Origin: Megascapheus bottae
Lineage: Eukaryota; Chordata; Mammalia; Rodentia; Geomyidae
Direction of reading: 5' to 3'
Assembly (NCBI GenBank): GCA_024803745.1
Contig: JANJXV010000044.1
Span: 330,001 to 394,000, forward strand
Length of the DNA: 64,000 bases
The position numbers and the translations under genes were made by a program. The stretch's first letter is position 1, and every line of letters begins with the position of its first letter. Below are positions 11,820-24,192 of the stretch, piece by piece. The notes beneath the pieces are model-generated. The model had not been told where the DNA came from. It searched no databases and was given only the letters and a program-made list of their open reading frames with translations.

Positions 11820-14245
11820 TAACCCTAACCCTAAACTTAACGCTAATCCTTACCCTTACCCTAACCCTAACAATAACCCTAACCCTAAACCTCACCCTAA
11901 CGCTAACCCTAACCCTTACCCTTACCCTAACTCTAACCGTAACCCTAACCCTAACCCTAATCCTAACCCTAAACCTAACCCTTACCGTAACACTTACCCT
12001 TACCCTTACCCTAACCCTAACCCTAAACCTAACCCTAACCCTAACAGTAAACCTATCCCTAACCCTAACCTTTACCCTTACCCTAACTCTAACCGTAACC
12101 CTAACCTAACCCTAACTCTAAGCCTAAAACTAACCCTTACCCTAACACTTACCCTTAACCTTACCCTAACCCTAACCCTAAACCTAACCCTAACCCTAAC
12201 CCCTAACCATATCCCTAACCCTAACCCTTACCCTTACCCTAACTCTTACCCTAACCTTAACCCTAACCCTAACCCTAAACTTAACGCTAATCCTTACCCT
12301 TACCCTAACCCTAACATTAACCCTAACCCTAAACCTCACCCTAATGCTAACCCTCACCCTTACCCCTAACCCTAACCCTAACCCTAACCCTAACACTTAC
12401 CCTTACCCTTACCCTCACCCTAACCCTAAACCTAACCCTAACCCTAACAATAACCCTATCCCTCACCCTAACCCTAATCCTAACCAGACCCCTCAACCTA
12501 ACCCTAACCGTAATCCTAAACCTTCCCCTAACCCTAAACCTAACCCTAACCCTTACCCTTACCCTAAACTTATCCCTAACCTTAACCCCAACCCTAAACC
12601 TAACCGTAACACTTATCCTTACCCTAAACATAACCCTAACCCTAACCCTATACTTAACCCTAACCCTTCCCCTTCCCCTAACCCTAACAATAACCCTAAC
12701 CCCAAACCTCATCCTAACGCTAACCCTAACACTTACCCTTACCCTAACTCTAACCCTAACCCTAACCCTAAACCTAATACTAACCCTAAACCTAACCCTT
12801 ACCGTTACACTAACCCTAACCCTAACCCAACCCTAAACCTTATCCTTACCCTAAACCTAACCCTAACCCTTAACCTAACCCAAAACGTAAACCTAACCCT
12901 AATCCTTACCCTTACATTAACCATAACCCTAAACCTAACCCTAACCCTAACCCCTAACCATATCCCTAACCCTAACCCTTAACCTTACCCTAACCCTAAG
13001 ATTAACCTAAACCCTAACCTTAACACTAACCCTAAACCTAACCCTTACCCTTAACATAACCCGAACCCTAAAACTAACCCTAACCCTAACCCTAACCCTT
13101 ACCCTAAACCTAACCCTAAACCTAGCCCTAACCGTTACCCTTACACTAACCCTAACCCTAAGCTTAATGGTAACCCTAACCCTAAACCTACCCCTAACCC
13201 TTACCTAACACTAACCCTAACACTAATCCTTACCCTAACCCTAACCCTAACCCTAACTCTTACACTTTCCCTAAGTCTAACCCTAACCCTAACCGTAACC
13301 CTTACCCCGACCCTAACCCTAACCCTAATCCTTATGCTTACCCTAACCCTAACCCTAACCCTAACCCTAACCCCTAACCCTAGACCTAACCCTAAGCCTA
13401 ACCATAACCCCAAACCTTACCATAACTCTAACCCTACCTCTAACCCTAACACGTACACTTACCCTAACCCTAACCTTAAACTTAACCCTAACCTTTACCC
13501 TAACCCTAACCCTAAGCCTAACCCCTAACCCTAACCTAACCCTAAACTTTACCCTTACTCTAACACTAACCCTAACCCTAACCCTAAACCTAACACTTAC
13601 CCTTACACTAACCCTTACACTAACCCTATACCTAACCATTAACCCTAACCATAAACCTAACCCTTACCCTTACCTTAACCCTAATCCTAACTCTAATCCT
13701 AATCCTAAACCTAACCCTAAACCTAGCCCTTAAACTCACCCTAACACTAACCCTAATCCTAACCCTAAATCTAAGCCTAACCCTAACCCTAACACTTACC
13801 CTTACGCTAACCCTAACCCTAAACCTAACACTTACCCTTACCCTAACCCTAACACTAACCCTAACCCTTGCCCTAACCCTATCCCTAATCCTAACCCTAA
13901 TCCCCAACCCTAACCCTAAACCTAACCCTAACCCTTACCATTACCCTAACCCTAACCCTAACCATAACTCTTACCGTAACCCTAACAATAAGCCTAACCC
14001 TAACCCTAACCTCTTACCCTTACCCTAACCCTAACCCTAAACCTAACCCTAACTCTAACCCTAACCCTTACCCTTACCTTAACCCTAAACCTAACCCTAA
14101 CCCTAACCCTTACCCTAACCCTAACCCTAACCCTTACCCTTTCCCTAACTCGATCCCTAACCCTAACACTTACCCCTACCCTTACCCTAACCCTAAACCT
14201 AAACCTAAACCTAACCTTAACCCTAACCCTAACCCTTACCCTTAA
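11820..14245. repeat. 2.2-2.4-kb family, unit A
   Basis: Unit A and the next unit share ordered anchors. Examples are CTTAACGCTAATCC (11,836 with 14,281), AGCCTAAAACTAACCC (12,121 with 14,410), CTAATGCTAACCCTCACCC (12,341 with 14,635), TAACCAGACCCCTCAACC (12,481 with 14,775), TTACCTAACACTAACCC (13,201 with 15,399) and CCCCAACCC (about 13,902 with 15,841). The offset falls stepwise from 2,445 to 2,289, about 2,294, 2,198 and 1,939 bp. Unit B has therefore lost several blocks relative to A, or A has gained them. Confidence 0.85.
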
Positions 14246-16480
14246 CCTAACCCTTACCTAACCCTAACCCTAACCCTAAACTTAACGCTAATCCTTACCC
14301 TTAAACTAACCCTAACAATAAGAATATCCCTAAACCTCACCCTAACGCTAACCCTAACCCTTACCCTTACCCTAACTCTAACCGTAACCCTAACCTAACC
14401 CTAACTCTAAGCCTAAAACTAACCCTTACCCTAACACTTACCCTTACCCTTACCCTTACCCTAACCCTAACCCTAAACCTAACCCTAACCCTAACCGTAA
14501 ACCTATCCCTAACCCTAACCCTTACCCTTACCCTAACTCTTACCCTAACCTTAACCCTAACCCTAACCCTAAACTTAACGCTAATCCTTACCCTTACCCT
14601 AACCCTAACATTAACCCTAACCCTAAACCTCACCCTAATGCTAACCCTCACCCTTACCCCTAACCCTAACCCTAACCCTAACCCTAACACCTAACCCTAA
14701 CCCTAACCCTTACCCTTACCCTTACCTAACCCTAACCCTAACCTTAAGCCGAACCCTCACCCTAACCCTAATCCTAACCAGACCCCTCAACCTAACCCTA
14801 ACCGCAATCCTAAACCTTCCCCTAACCCTAAACCTAACCCTAACCCTTACCCTTACCATAAACCTATCCCTAACCTTAACCCCAACCTTAAACCTAACCG
14901 TAACCCTTACCCTTACCCTAAACATAACCCTAACCCTAACCCTAAACTTAACCCTAACCCTTCCCCTTCCCCTAACCCTAACAATAATCCTAACCCCAAA
15001 CCTCATCCTAACGCTAACCCTAACACTTACCCTTACCCTAACTCTAACCCTAACCCTAAACCTAACCCTAACCCTAACCCTAAACCTTACCGTTACACTA
15101 ACCCTAACCCTACCCCAACCCTAAACCTTATCCTTACCCTAAACCTAACCCTAACCCAAACCCCTAAACATATCCCTAACCCTAACCCTTAACCTTACCC
15201 TAACCCTAAGCTTAACCTAAACCCTAACCTTAACACTAACCCTAAACCTAACCCTTACCCTTAACCTAACCCGAACCCTAAACCTAATCCTAACCCTAAC
15301 CCTAACCCTTACCCTAACCCTAACCCTAAACCTAGCCCTAACCGTTACCCTTACACTAACCCTAACCCTAAGCTTAATGGTAACCCTACCCCTAACCCTT
15401 ACCTAACACTAACCCTAACACTAATCCTTACCCTAACTCCAACCCTAACCCCTAACCCTAACCTAACCCCAAACTTTACCCTTACTCTAACACTAACCCT
15501 AACCCTAACCCTAACCCTAACACTTACCCTTACCCTAACCCTTACCCTAACCCTTACCCTAACCCTAAACCTAACCCTTAACCCTAACCATAAACCTAAC
15601 CCTTACCCTTACCATAACCCTAATCCTAACTCTAACCCTAATCCTAAACCTAAGCCTAAACCTAGCCCTTAAACTAACCCTAACCCTAACCCTAATCCTA
15701 ACCCTAAATCTAAGCCTAACCATAACCCTAACACTTACCCTTACCCTAACCCTAACCCTAAACTTAACACTTACCCGTACCCTAACCCTAACACTAACCC
15801 TAACCCTTACCCTAACCCTAACCCTAATCCTAAACCTAATCCCCAACCCTAACCCTAAACCTAACCCTAACCCTTACCCTTACCCTAACCCTAACCCTAA
15901 CCATAACTCGTACCGTAACCCTAACACTAACAATAAGCCTAACCCTAACCCTAACCTCTTACCCTTACCTTAACCCTAAACCTAACCTTAACCCTAACCC
16001 TTACCCTAACCCTAACCCTAACCCTTACCCTTTCCCTAACTCGATCCCTAACCCTAACACTTACCCCTACCCTTATTCTAACCCTAAACCTAACACTAAT
16101 TCTAACCCTAACGCTTACCCTTACCTTAACCCTAACCCTAACCCTAACCCTTAACCTTTCCCTAACCCGATCCCTAACCCTAATCCTTACCCTTACCCTA
16201 ACCCTAACCCTAACCCTAACCCTAAGCGCAACCCTTACCGTAACACTAACCCTAACCCTAATCCTTACCCTAACCCTAAACCTAACCCTTACCCTTACCC
16301 TAAACCGATCCCTAACCCTAACCCTTACCCCTACCCTACCCCTAACCCTAATCCTTACCCTTACCCTAACCCTAACCCTAATGCTTACCCCTAACCATAA
16401 ACCTAACACTAACCCTAACCCTAACCCTAACCCTAACCCTAAACCTTACCCTTGCCCTAAACCTAACACTAACCCTTACC
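14246..16480. repeat. 2.2-2.4-kb family, unit B
   Basis: This is the direct tandem follower of unit A with the same anchor order. GATCC phrases lie at 16,043, 16,169 and 16,317. The phrase TCGATCC at about 16,041 pairs with 14,150 at 1,891 bp. Relative to A, blocks of roughly 156, 96, 259 and 48 bp are missing by the anchor offsets. The unit ends at the ACCCCTAACCATAAACC phrase near 16,386, which also closes related units near 7,905, 22,950, 25,230 and 26,464. Confidence 0.85.
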
Positions 16481-17566
16481 ATAACCCTAAACTTAACCCT
16501 AATGCCTACCCTTACCTTATCCCTAACCCTAACCCTTACCCTACCTTAACCCTAAACCTAACCCTAACACCTAACCCCAATCCTAACCCTAACCCTAACA
16601 CTTACCGTTACCCTAAAGCTAACCCTAACTCTAACCCTAACCCTAACCATAACCCTAACCCTTACCCTAACCCTAACCCTTTCCTAACCCTAACCCTAAC
16701 CCTAACCCTAAACCTAACTCTAACCCTAACCCTAACCCTAACCCTTACCCTTACCCTAACCCTAACCCTAACCCTAACCCTTACCCTTACCCTCACTCTA
16801 ACAATAACCTTAATGCTAACCGTAACCCTAACCCTAACGCCTAACCCTAAACCTAACCATAACCCTAACCCTAGACCCTAAATCTAATCCTAACCCTAAC
16901 CCTTACCCTTATTCTTACCCTAACCTTAACCCCTAAACCTAACCCTAACCCTAACCTTTACCCTTACCCTTACCCTAACACTATTCCAAACACTAACCGA
17001 ACAATTACCCTTACTCTAACCCTAACCCTAACCCTAACCCTAACACCTAAACCTAACCTTAACCCTAACCCTATCCCTTACCCGAACCCTAAACCTAACC
17101 CTAAACCTAAGCCTAACCCTAACCCTTACCCTTACCCTAACCCAATCCCTAACCTACCCCTAACATTTACTCTAACCCTAACAATAACCATAAACCTAAC
17201 ACCCTAACCCTAACACCCTAACCCTAAACCTAAACCTAACGCTAACACTAACCCTAACCCTTACCCTTAACCTAACTCTAAACCTAACCGTAAACCTTAT
17301 CCTAAACCTAACCTAAACTTTACCCTAACCCTAACCCTAACCCTTACCCTAAACCTAACCCTAACCCTGAACCTAACCCTAACCCTAACCTAACCCTAAA
17401 CCTAATCCTAACCCTTACCCTAATCCTAACCCTAACCCTTACCCTTACCCTAACCCTAAACCTAACTCTAACCCTAACACTTAAACTTATACTAACCCTA
17501 ACCCCAACCGTAAACCTAACCCCTACCCTAACCCTAACCATAACCATAAACCTAACCCTAACCCTA
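16481..17566. repeat. Degenerate block; left part of the 2.15-kb spaced duplicate
   Basis: From about 16,900 the sequence pairs with 19,050-20,050 at an offset of 2,153-2,160 bp. The anchors are ACCGAACAATTACCC at 16,996 with 19,156 and the TTTAGGG/CCCTAAGGG marker at 17,622 with 19,775. The phrase CTTAATGCTAACCGTAACCC near 16,810 also occurs near 8,545, 4,665 and 27,140. No unique DNA. Confidence 0.75.
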
Positions 17567-17624
17567 ACCTTAACCCTAACCCTAACCCTAACCCTTACCC
17601 TAACACTTAAACTTACCCTAACCT

Positions 17625-17638
17625 TTAGGGAACCCTAA
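17625..17638. other. TTAGGG hexamer inside the CCCTAA array (small inverted repeat)
   Basis: The sequence reads TTAGGGAACCCTAA, with six-base arms TTAGGG and CCCTAA around an AA spacer. It is the only + strand TTAGGG I noticed. Both flanks remain in CCCTAA polarity, so it is a mutated version of the CCCTAAGGG marker, not a head-to-head telomere fusion point. Confidence 0.85.
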
Positions 17639-19049
17639 CCCCTACCCAACCCCTAACAATAACCCTTAACTAACATTAACCCTTACTCTTATCCTATACC
17701 TAACCCTAACCCTAACCCTAACGTTAACCCTAACCCTTACCCTTACCCTAACCCTAAATCTAACCCTCAACCTAAACCTAACCCTAACCCTAACCCTTAC
17801 CCTTACCCTAACCCTAACCCAAAACCTAACCCTAACCCTTACCCTTACCCTAACCATAACCCTAAACCTAACACTAAACCTTACACTTACCCTAAACCTA
17901 ACCCTAACCCTTACCCTAACCATAACCCTAAACCTCATCCTAACCCTAAACCTTACATTAACCCTAACCTTAACCCTAACCCTTACCCCTAACCCTAACC
18001 CTAATCCTAAACCTTACCCTTACCCTAAACCTAACCCTAAACCTAAGCCTAACCCTGACCCTAACCCTAACCCATACCCTTACCCTAAACCTAACCGTAA
18101 CCTGAAACCTAACCCTAACACTAACCCTAACCCTAACCCTTACCCTTACCCTAAACCTAACCCTAAACCTAACCTTAACCCTAACCCTTACACTTACCCT
18201 TACCCTAACCCTAACCCTATCCCTTACCCTTACCTTCACCATAACCTTAAACTTAATGCTAACCGTAACCGTAACCCTAACCCTTACCCTAACACTAACC
18301 CTAAACCTTATCCTTACCCTAACCCTAAACCTAACCCTAACCCTAACACTAACCCTTACCCTTACCCTAACCCTAACCCCAAACCTAATCCTAAACCTTA
18401 CCCTTACCATAAACCAACCCTAATCCTTAAACTAACTCTAACCCTTACCCTTACCTTAACCCTAACCCTAACCCTAATCCTAACTCTTACACCTGACTCT
18501 AAACTTTACCCTTACCCTAACCCTAACCCAAACCGAACCCCTAACCCTAACACTAACCTAACCAATACCATTACCCTAGCCCTAACCCTGAACTTAATCC
18601 TAACCCTAACACTAACCCTAACACTAACCCTTACCCTTACCCTAACCGTAACCCTAAAGCTAACCCTAACTCTAACCCTAACCCTTACCCTTACCCTAAC
18701 CCTAACCCTATCCCCAAACCTTACCCTAACACTAACCCTAATCCTTACACTCACCCTATCTCTAACCCTGACCCTAAACCTTACCCTTACCCTAAGCCTA
18801 ACCCTAACCCTTGCGCCTACCCTAACCCTAATCCTTACCCATAACCTACCCTAACCCTAACCCTAACCCTAACCCTAACCCTAACCATAAACCTAACACT
18901 AACCCGAACTCTAACCCTAACCATTACCCTTACCCTAACCGTAACACTAACAATTACCCTTAGAGTAACCCTAATCCTAAACCTTACCCTAACCTAACCC
19001 TAACCCTAACCCCTAAACCTAACCCTAACCCTAACCCCTTAACCTAACC

Positions 19050-20050
19050 CTAACCCTAACCCTTACCCTTACCCGTACCCTAACCCTAATCCCTAAACAT
19101 AACCCTAACCCTAACCCTTACCCTTACCCTTACCCTAACCCTATTCCTAACCCTCACCGAACAATTACCCTTACTCTAACCCTAACCCTAACCCTAACCC
19201 TAACCCCTAAACATAACCCTAACCCTAACCCTAACCCTATCCCTTACCCTAACCCTAAACCTAACCCTAAACCTAAGCCTAACCCTAACCCTTACCCTTA
19301 TTCTAACCCAATCCCTAACCTAACCCTAACATTTACCCTAACCCTAACAGTAACCCTAACCCTAACACCCTAACCCTAACCCTAAACCTAACCCTAACAC
19401 TAAACCTAACCCTTACCCTTACCCTAACTCTAACCCTAACCCTAAACCTTATCCTAAACCTAACCTAACCTTTACCCTAACCCTAACCCTAACCCTTACC
19501 CTAAACCTAACCCTAACCCTAAACCTAACCCTAACCATAACCCTAACCCTAAACCTAAACCTAAGCCTAACCCTTACCCTTACCCTAACCCTAAGCCTTA
19601 CCCTTACCCTAACCCTAAACCTAACACTAACCCTAACACTTAAACTTATACTAACCCTAACCCTAACCATAACCCCTACCCTAACCCTAACCATAACCAT
19701 AACCCTAACCCTAACCCTAACCTTAACCCTAACCCTAACTCTAACCCTTACCCTAACACTTAAACTAACCCTAACCCTAAGGGAACCCTAACCTCTACCC
19801 AACCCCTAACAATAACCCTTACCTAACCAAAACCCTTACCCTTATTCTATCCCTAACCCTAACCCTAACCCTAACCTTAACCCTAACCCTTACCCTTACC
19901 CTAACCCTAAATCTAACCCTAAACCTAACCCTAACCCTAACCCTAACCCTTACCCTTACCCTAACCCTAACCCTAAACCTAACCCTAACCCTTACCCTTA
20001 CCCTAACCATAACCCTAAAGCTAACCCTAACCCTAACCCTAACCCTTACA
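19050..20050. repeat. Inserted duplicate of 16.9-17.95 kb
   Basis: Matches 16,900-17,950 through ACCGAACAATTACCC, the CCCTAAGGG marker at 19,775 and the AACCCTTACCCTTATT stretch that follows, at an offset of about 2,153-2,160 bp. It explains the extra length of the 17.6-21.1 kb copy relative to 8.6-11.15 kb. Confidence 0.75.
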
Positions 20051-21090
20051 CTTACCTTAACCTAACCCTAACACTAACCCTAACCCTTACCCTAACCCAA
20101 ACCCTAACCTAACCCTAACATTTACCGTAACCCTAACAGTAACCCTAACCCTAACACCCTAACCCTAACCCCAAACCGAACCCTAACATTAACCCTTACA
20201 CTTATCTTTACCCTAAACCTAACCCTAACCCCTATTGTAACCGTAACCCTAAGCCTAATCCTAACCCTAACCCTAACCCATAACCCTAACCCTAACCCTT
20301 ACCCTTACCGTAACCTAACTGTAACCCTAACGCCTAACCCTAACCCTAATCCTAACTCTAACACTTACCGTTACCTAACTCTAACCCTAACTCTAACCCT
20401 AACCCTAACCCTAACCGTAACCCTTACCCTAACCCTAACCCTTTCCATAACCCTAACCCTAACCCTAAACCTAACCCTAACCCTAACCCTAACCCTAAAC
20501 CTAACTCTAACCCTAACTCTTACCATTACCCTAACCCTAACTCTAAACCTACACCTAACGCTAACCCAAACACTAACCCTTAACCCTAAACCTAACACTA
20601 ACCCTAACCCTAACCCTTTCCCTTACCCTAACCCTAACCCTAACCCTGAAACTTACCCTTGCCCTTACAATAACCTTAACCCTAACCATAAACCTAACCC
20701 TAACCCTAACCCTAACCCTCACCGTAAACCTAATCCTAACCCTAACCCTCACACTAACCCTAACCCTAACCCTAACCCTTACCCTAACCCAAACCCGAAA
20801 CCTAACCCTTACCCGTACCCTAAACCTAACCCTAACCTTAACCCCAACCCAAAACCTAACCCTAACCCTTACCCTTACCCTAACCCTAACCCTAAACCTA
20901 AGCCTAACCTTACCTTAACCCTAACCCTTACCCTTACCCTAACTCTTACCCTAACCCTAACCCTAACCCTAACACTAAACTTAACGCTAATTCTTACCCT
21001 TACCCTAACCATAACAATAACCCTAACCCTAAACCTCACCCTAACGCTAACCCTAACCCTTAACCTTACCCTAACTCTAACCGTAACCCT

Positions 21091-21918
21091 AACCCTAACC
21101 CTAATCCTAACCCTAAACCTAACCCTTACCCTAACACTTACCCTTACCCTTACCCTAACCCTAACCCTAAACCTAACCCTAACCCTAACCGTAAACCTAT
21201 CCCTAACCCTAACCCTTACCCTTACCCTAACTCTTACCCTATCCCTAACCCTAACCCTAAACCTAACCTTAATGCTAATCCTTACACTTACCCTAACCCT
21301 AACCCTAACCCTGAAACTTACCCTTGCCCTTACAATAACCTTAACCCTAACCATAAACCTAACCCTAACCCTAACCCTCACCGTAAACCTAATCCTAACC
21401 CTAACCCTCACACTAACCCTAACCCTAAACCTCACCCTAACCCTAACCCTCAACCTTACCCTTACCCTAACCCTAACCCTAACCCTAACCCTAACACTTA
21501 CCCTTACACTTACCCTCACCCTAACCCTAAACTTAACCCTAACCCTAACCCTTACCCTTACCCTAAACCTATCCCTAACCTTAACCCCAAACCTAAACCT
21601 AACCCTAACCCTTATCCTTACCCTAACCCTAACCCTAACCCTAAACTTAACCCTAACCCTTCCACTTACCCTAACCCTAACAATAACCCCAACCCAAAAC
21701 CTCACCCTAATGCTAACCCTAACCCTTACCCTTACCCTAACTCTAACCCTAACCCTAACCCTAATCCTAACCCTAACCCTAACCCTAACCCTTACCCTTA
21801 CACTAATCCTAACCCTACCCCAAACCTAAACATTATCCTTACCCTAAACCTAAACCTAACCCTTAACCTAACCCCAAACGTAAACCTAACCCTAACACTT
21901 ACCCTTACCTTAACCCTA
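21091..21918. repeat. Degenerate telomeric block before the near-perfect tandem pair
   Basis: Contains CCTAACGCTAACCC, GAAACTTACCC (21,313) and CTTAATGCTAATCC phrases that relate it to 11-12.3 kb. It reads continuously into the 2.27-kb tandem pair. Nothing but hexamer variants is present. Confidence 0.7.
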
Positions 21919-24192
21919 ACCCTAAACCTAACCCTAACCCTAACCCCTAACCCTATGCCTAACCCTAACCCTTAACCTTACCCTAACCCTAAGATTAACC
22001 TTAACCCTAACCTTAACACTAACCATAACACTAACCCTTACCCTTAACCTAACCCAAACCCTACACCTAAGCCTAACCCTAACTCTAACCTTAACCCTTA
22101 CCCTTACCCTTCCCCTAAACCTAACCCTAAACCTAGCCCTAACCGTTACCCTTACACTAACCATATCCCTAAGCTTAATGGTAACCCTAACCCTAACCCT
22201 AACCCTAAACCTTACCTAACACTAACCCTAACACTAATCCTTACCCTAACCCTAACCCTAATCCTAACCCTAACACTTACCCGTACCCTAACCCTAACAC
22301 TAACCCTAACCCTTGCCCTAACCCTAACCCTAATCCTAAACCTAATCCCCAACCCTAACCCTAAACCTAACCCTAACCCTTACACTTACCCTAACCCTAA
22401 TCCTATACATAACCCTTACCATAACCCTAACACTAACAATAACCCTAACCCTAACCCTAACCCCTTGCCCTTACCTTAACCCTAACCCTAAACCTAACCC
22501 TAACCCTAACCCTAACCCTAACCCTTACCCTTTCCCTAAATGGATCCCTAACTCTAACACTTACCCCTACCCTTATCCTAGCCCTAAACCTAACACTAAC
22601 TTTAATCCTAACGCTTACCCTTACCTTAACCCTAACCCTAACCTTAACCCTTACCCTTTTCCTAACCCGATCCCTAACCCTAACCCTTACCCTTACCCTA
22701 ACCCTAACCCAAAACCTAACCCTAACTCTAACCCTAAACCTTACCCTTACCTTAACCCTAAACCTAAACCTAACCCTAACCCTTACCCTAACACTAACCC
22801 TAACCCTAACCCTAACCCTTACCCTTACCCTAACCCTAACCCGAACCCTAACCCTTATCCTTTTCCTAACCCGATCCCTAACGCTAACCCTTACCACTAC
22901 CCTAACCCTAACCCTAATCCTTACCCTTACCCTAACCCTAACCCTAATCCTAACCCCTAACCATAAACCGAACACTAACCATAACCCAACCCTAACCATT
23001 ACCCTTACCCTTACCCTAACCCTAACACTTACCCTTACCCTAACCCTAACCGTAAACCTAACCCTAACCATAAACGAAACCCTAACTCTAACCCTAACCC
23101 TAACCCTTATCCTTACCCTAAACCTAACCCTAACCCTAACCCTAACCCTAACCCTAAACCTAACCCTAACTCCATCCCTAACCCTAACCCTTACCCTTAC
23201 CCTAACCCTAACCCTCACCCTAACCGTAACCCTTACCTTTACCCTAACCCTAACCCTAACCTTAATGCTAACCCTAACCCTAACCCAAACGCCTAACCCT
23301 AAACCTAACCCTAACCCTAACCCTAACCATAAACCTAAGCCTAACCCTTACCCTAACCATATCTCTAACCTTTACCCTTACCCTAACCCTAAACCTAATG
23401 GTAACCCTAACACTTAAACTTGCCCTAACACTACCCTTAACCCTAACCCCTACCCTAACCCTAACCTTAACCCTAACCCTAACCCTAACCTGAACCCTAA
23501 CCCTAACCCTTACCCTAACACTTAAACTTACCCTTACCCTAACCCTAACCCTAACCCCTACCCAACACCTAACAATAACCCTTACCCTAACCCTAACCCT
23601 TTCCCTTACCCTAACCCTAATCCTAAACCTAACACTAAACCTTACTCTTACCCTAAACCTAACCCTAACCCTTACCCTAACCCTAAACCTAATCCTAATC
23701 CTAACCCTATCCCTTACTTTAACCCTAACCCTAACCCTAACCGTTACCCCTAACCCTAACCCTAATCCTAAACCTTACCCTTAGGCTAACCCTAACCCTA
23801 ACCATAACCCCTAACCCTGACCCTAGCCCTAACCCATACCCTTACCCTAAACCTAACCCTAACCGTAACCCTAACACTAACACTAACCCTAACCCTTACC
23901 CTTTCCCTAACCCGATCCCTAACCCTAACCCTTACCCTTACCCTAACCCTAACCCTAAACCTAACCATAACTCTAACCCTAACGCTTACCCTTACCTTAA
24001 CCCTAACCCTAACCCTAACCCTAAACCCAACCTTTACCCTAACACTAACCCTAACCCTAATCCTTACCCTAAACCTAAACCTAAGCCTTACCCTTTCCCT
24101 AACCCGATCCCTAACGCTAACCCTTACCCCTACCCTACCCCTAACCCTAATCCTTACCCTTACCCTAACCCTAACCCTAATCCTAACCCCTA
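21919..24192. repeat. Near-identical tandem duplication, copy 1 (2,274 bp)
   Basis: Read directly against 24,193-26,472, this copy shows about nine single-base differences and one six-base indel near 22,490. In the 1,634 bp from 22,561 to 24,194 I counted six differences at a constant offset of 2,280 bp. The length is exactly 379 hexamers. GATCC phrases lie at 22,553, 22,679, 22,873, 23,914 and 24,106. The unit belongs to the same family as 11.8-16.5 kb but is far less diverged, so the duplication is recent or an assembly duplicate. Confidence 0.95.

Larger units (their letters stand above)
17567..21090. repeat. Segmental duplication, copy 2 (partner at 8.6-11.15 kb)
   Basis: This is the right-hand partner of 8,640-11,150 with the same anchor order. 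It is about 1 kb longer because the stretch 19,156-20,228 contains an added copy of a neighbouring segment, related to 17.0-17.95 kb at an offset of about 2,155 bp. It also contains the local duplication of the GAAACTTACCC phrase (20,648 here and 21,313 just after). Confidence 0.85.

Noticed and set aside
17625..17638. Head-to-head telomere fusion point, as in ancestral chromosome fusions
   Set aside because: A fusion would show long TTAGGG sequence on one side and CCCTAA on the other. Here a single TTAGGG is flanked by CCCTAA on both sides, and its relatives at 4,070 and 8,694 read CCCTAAGGG.
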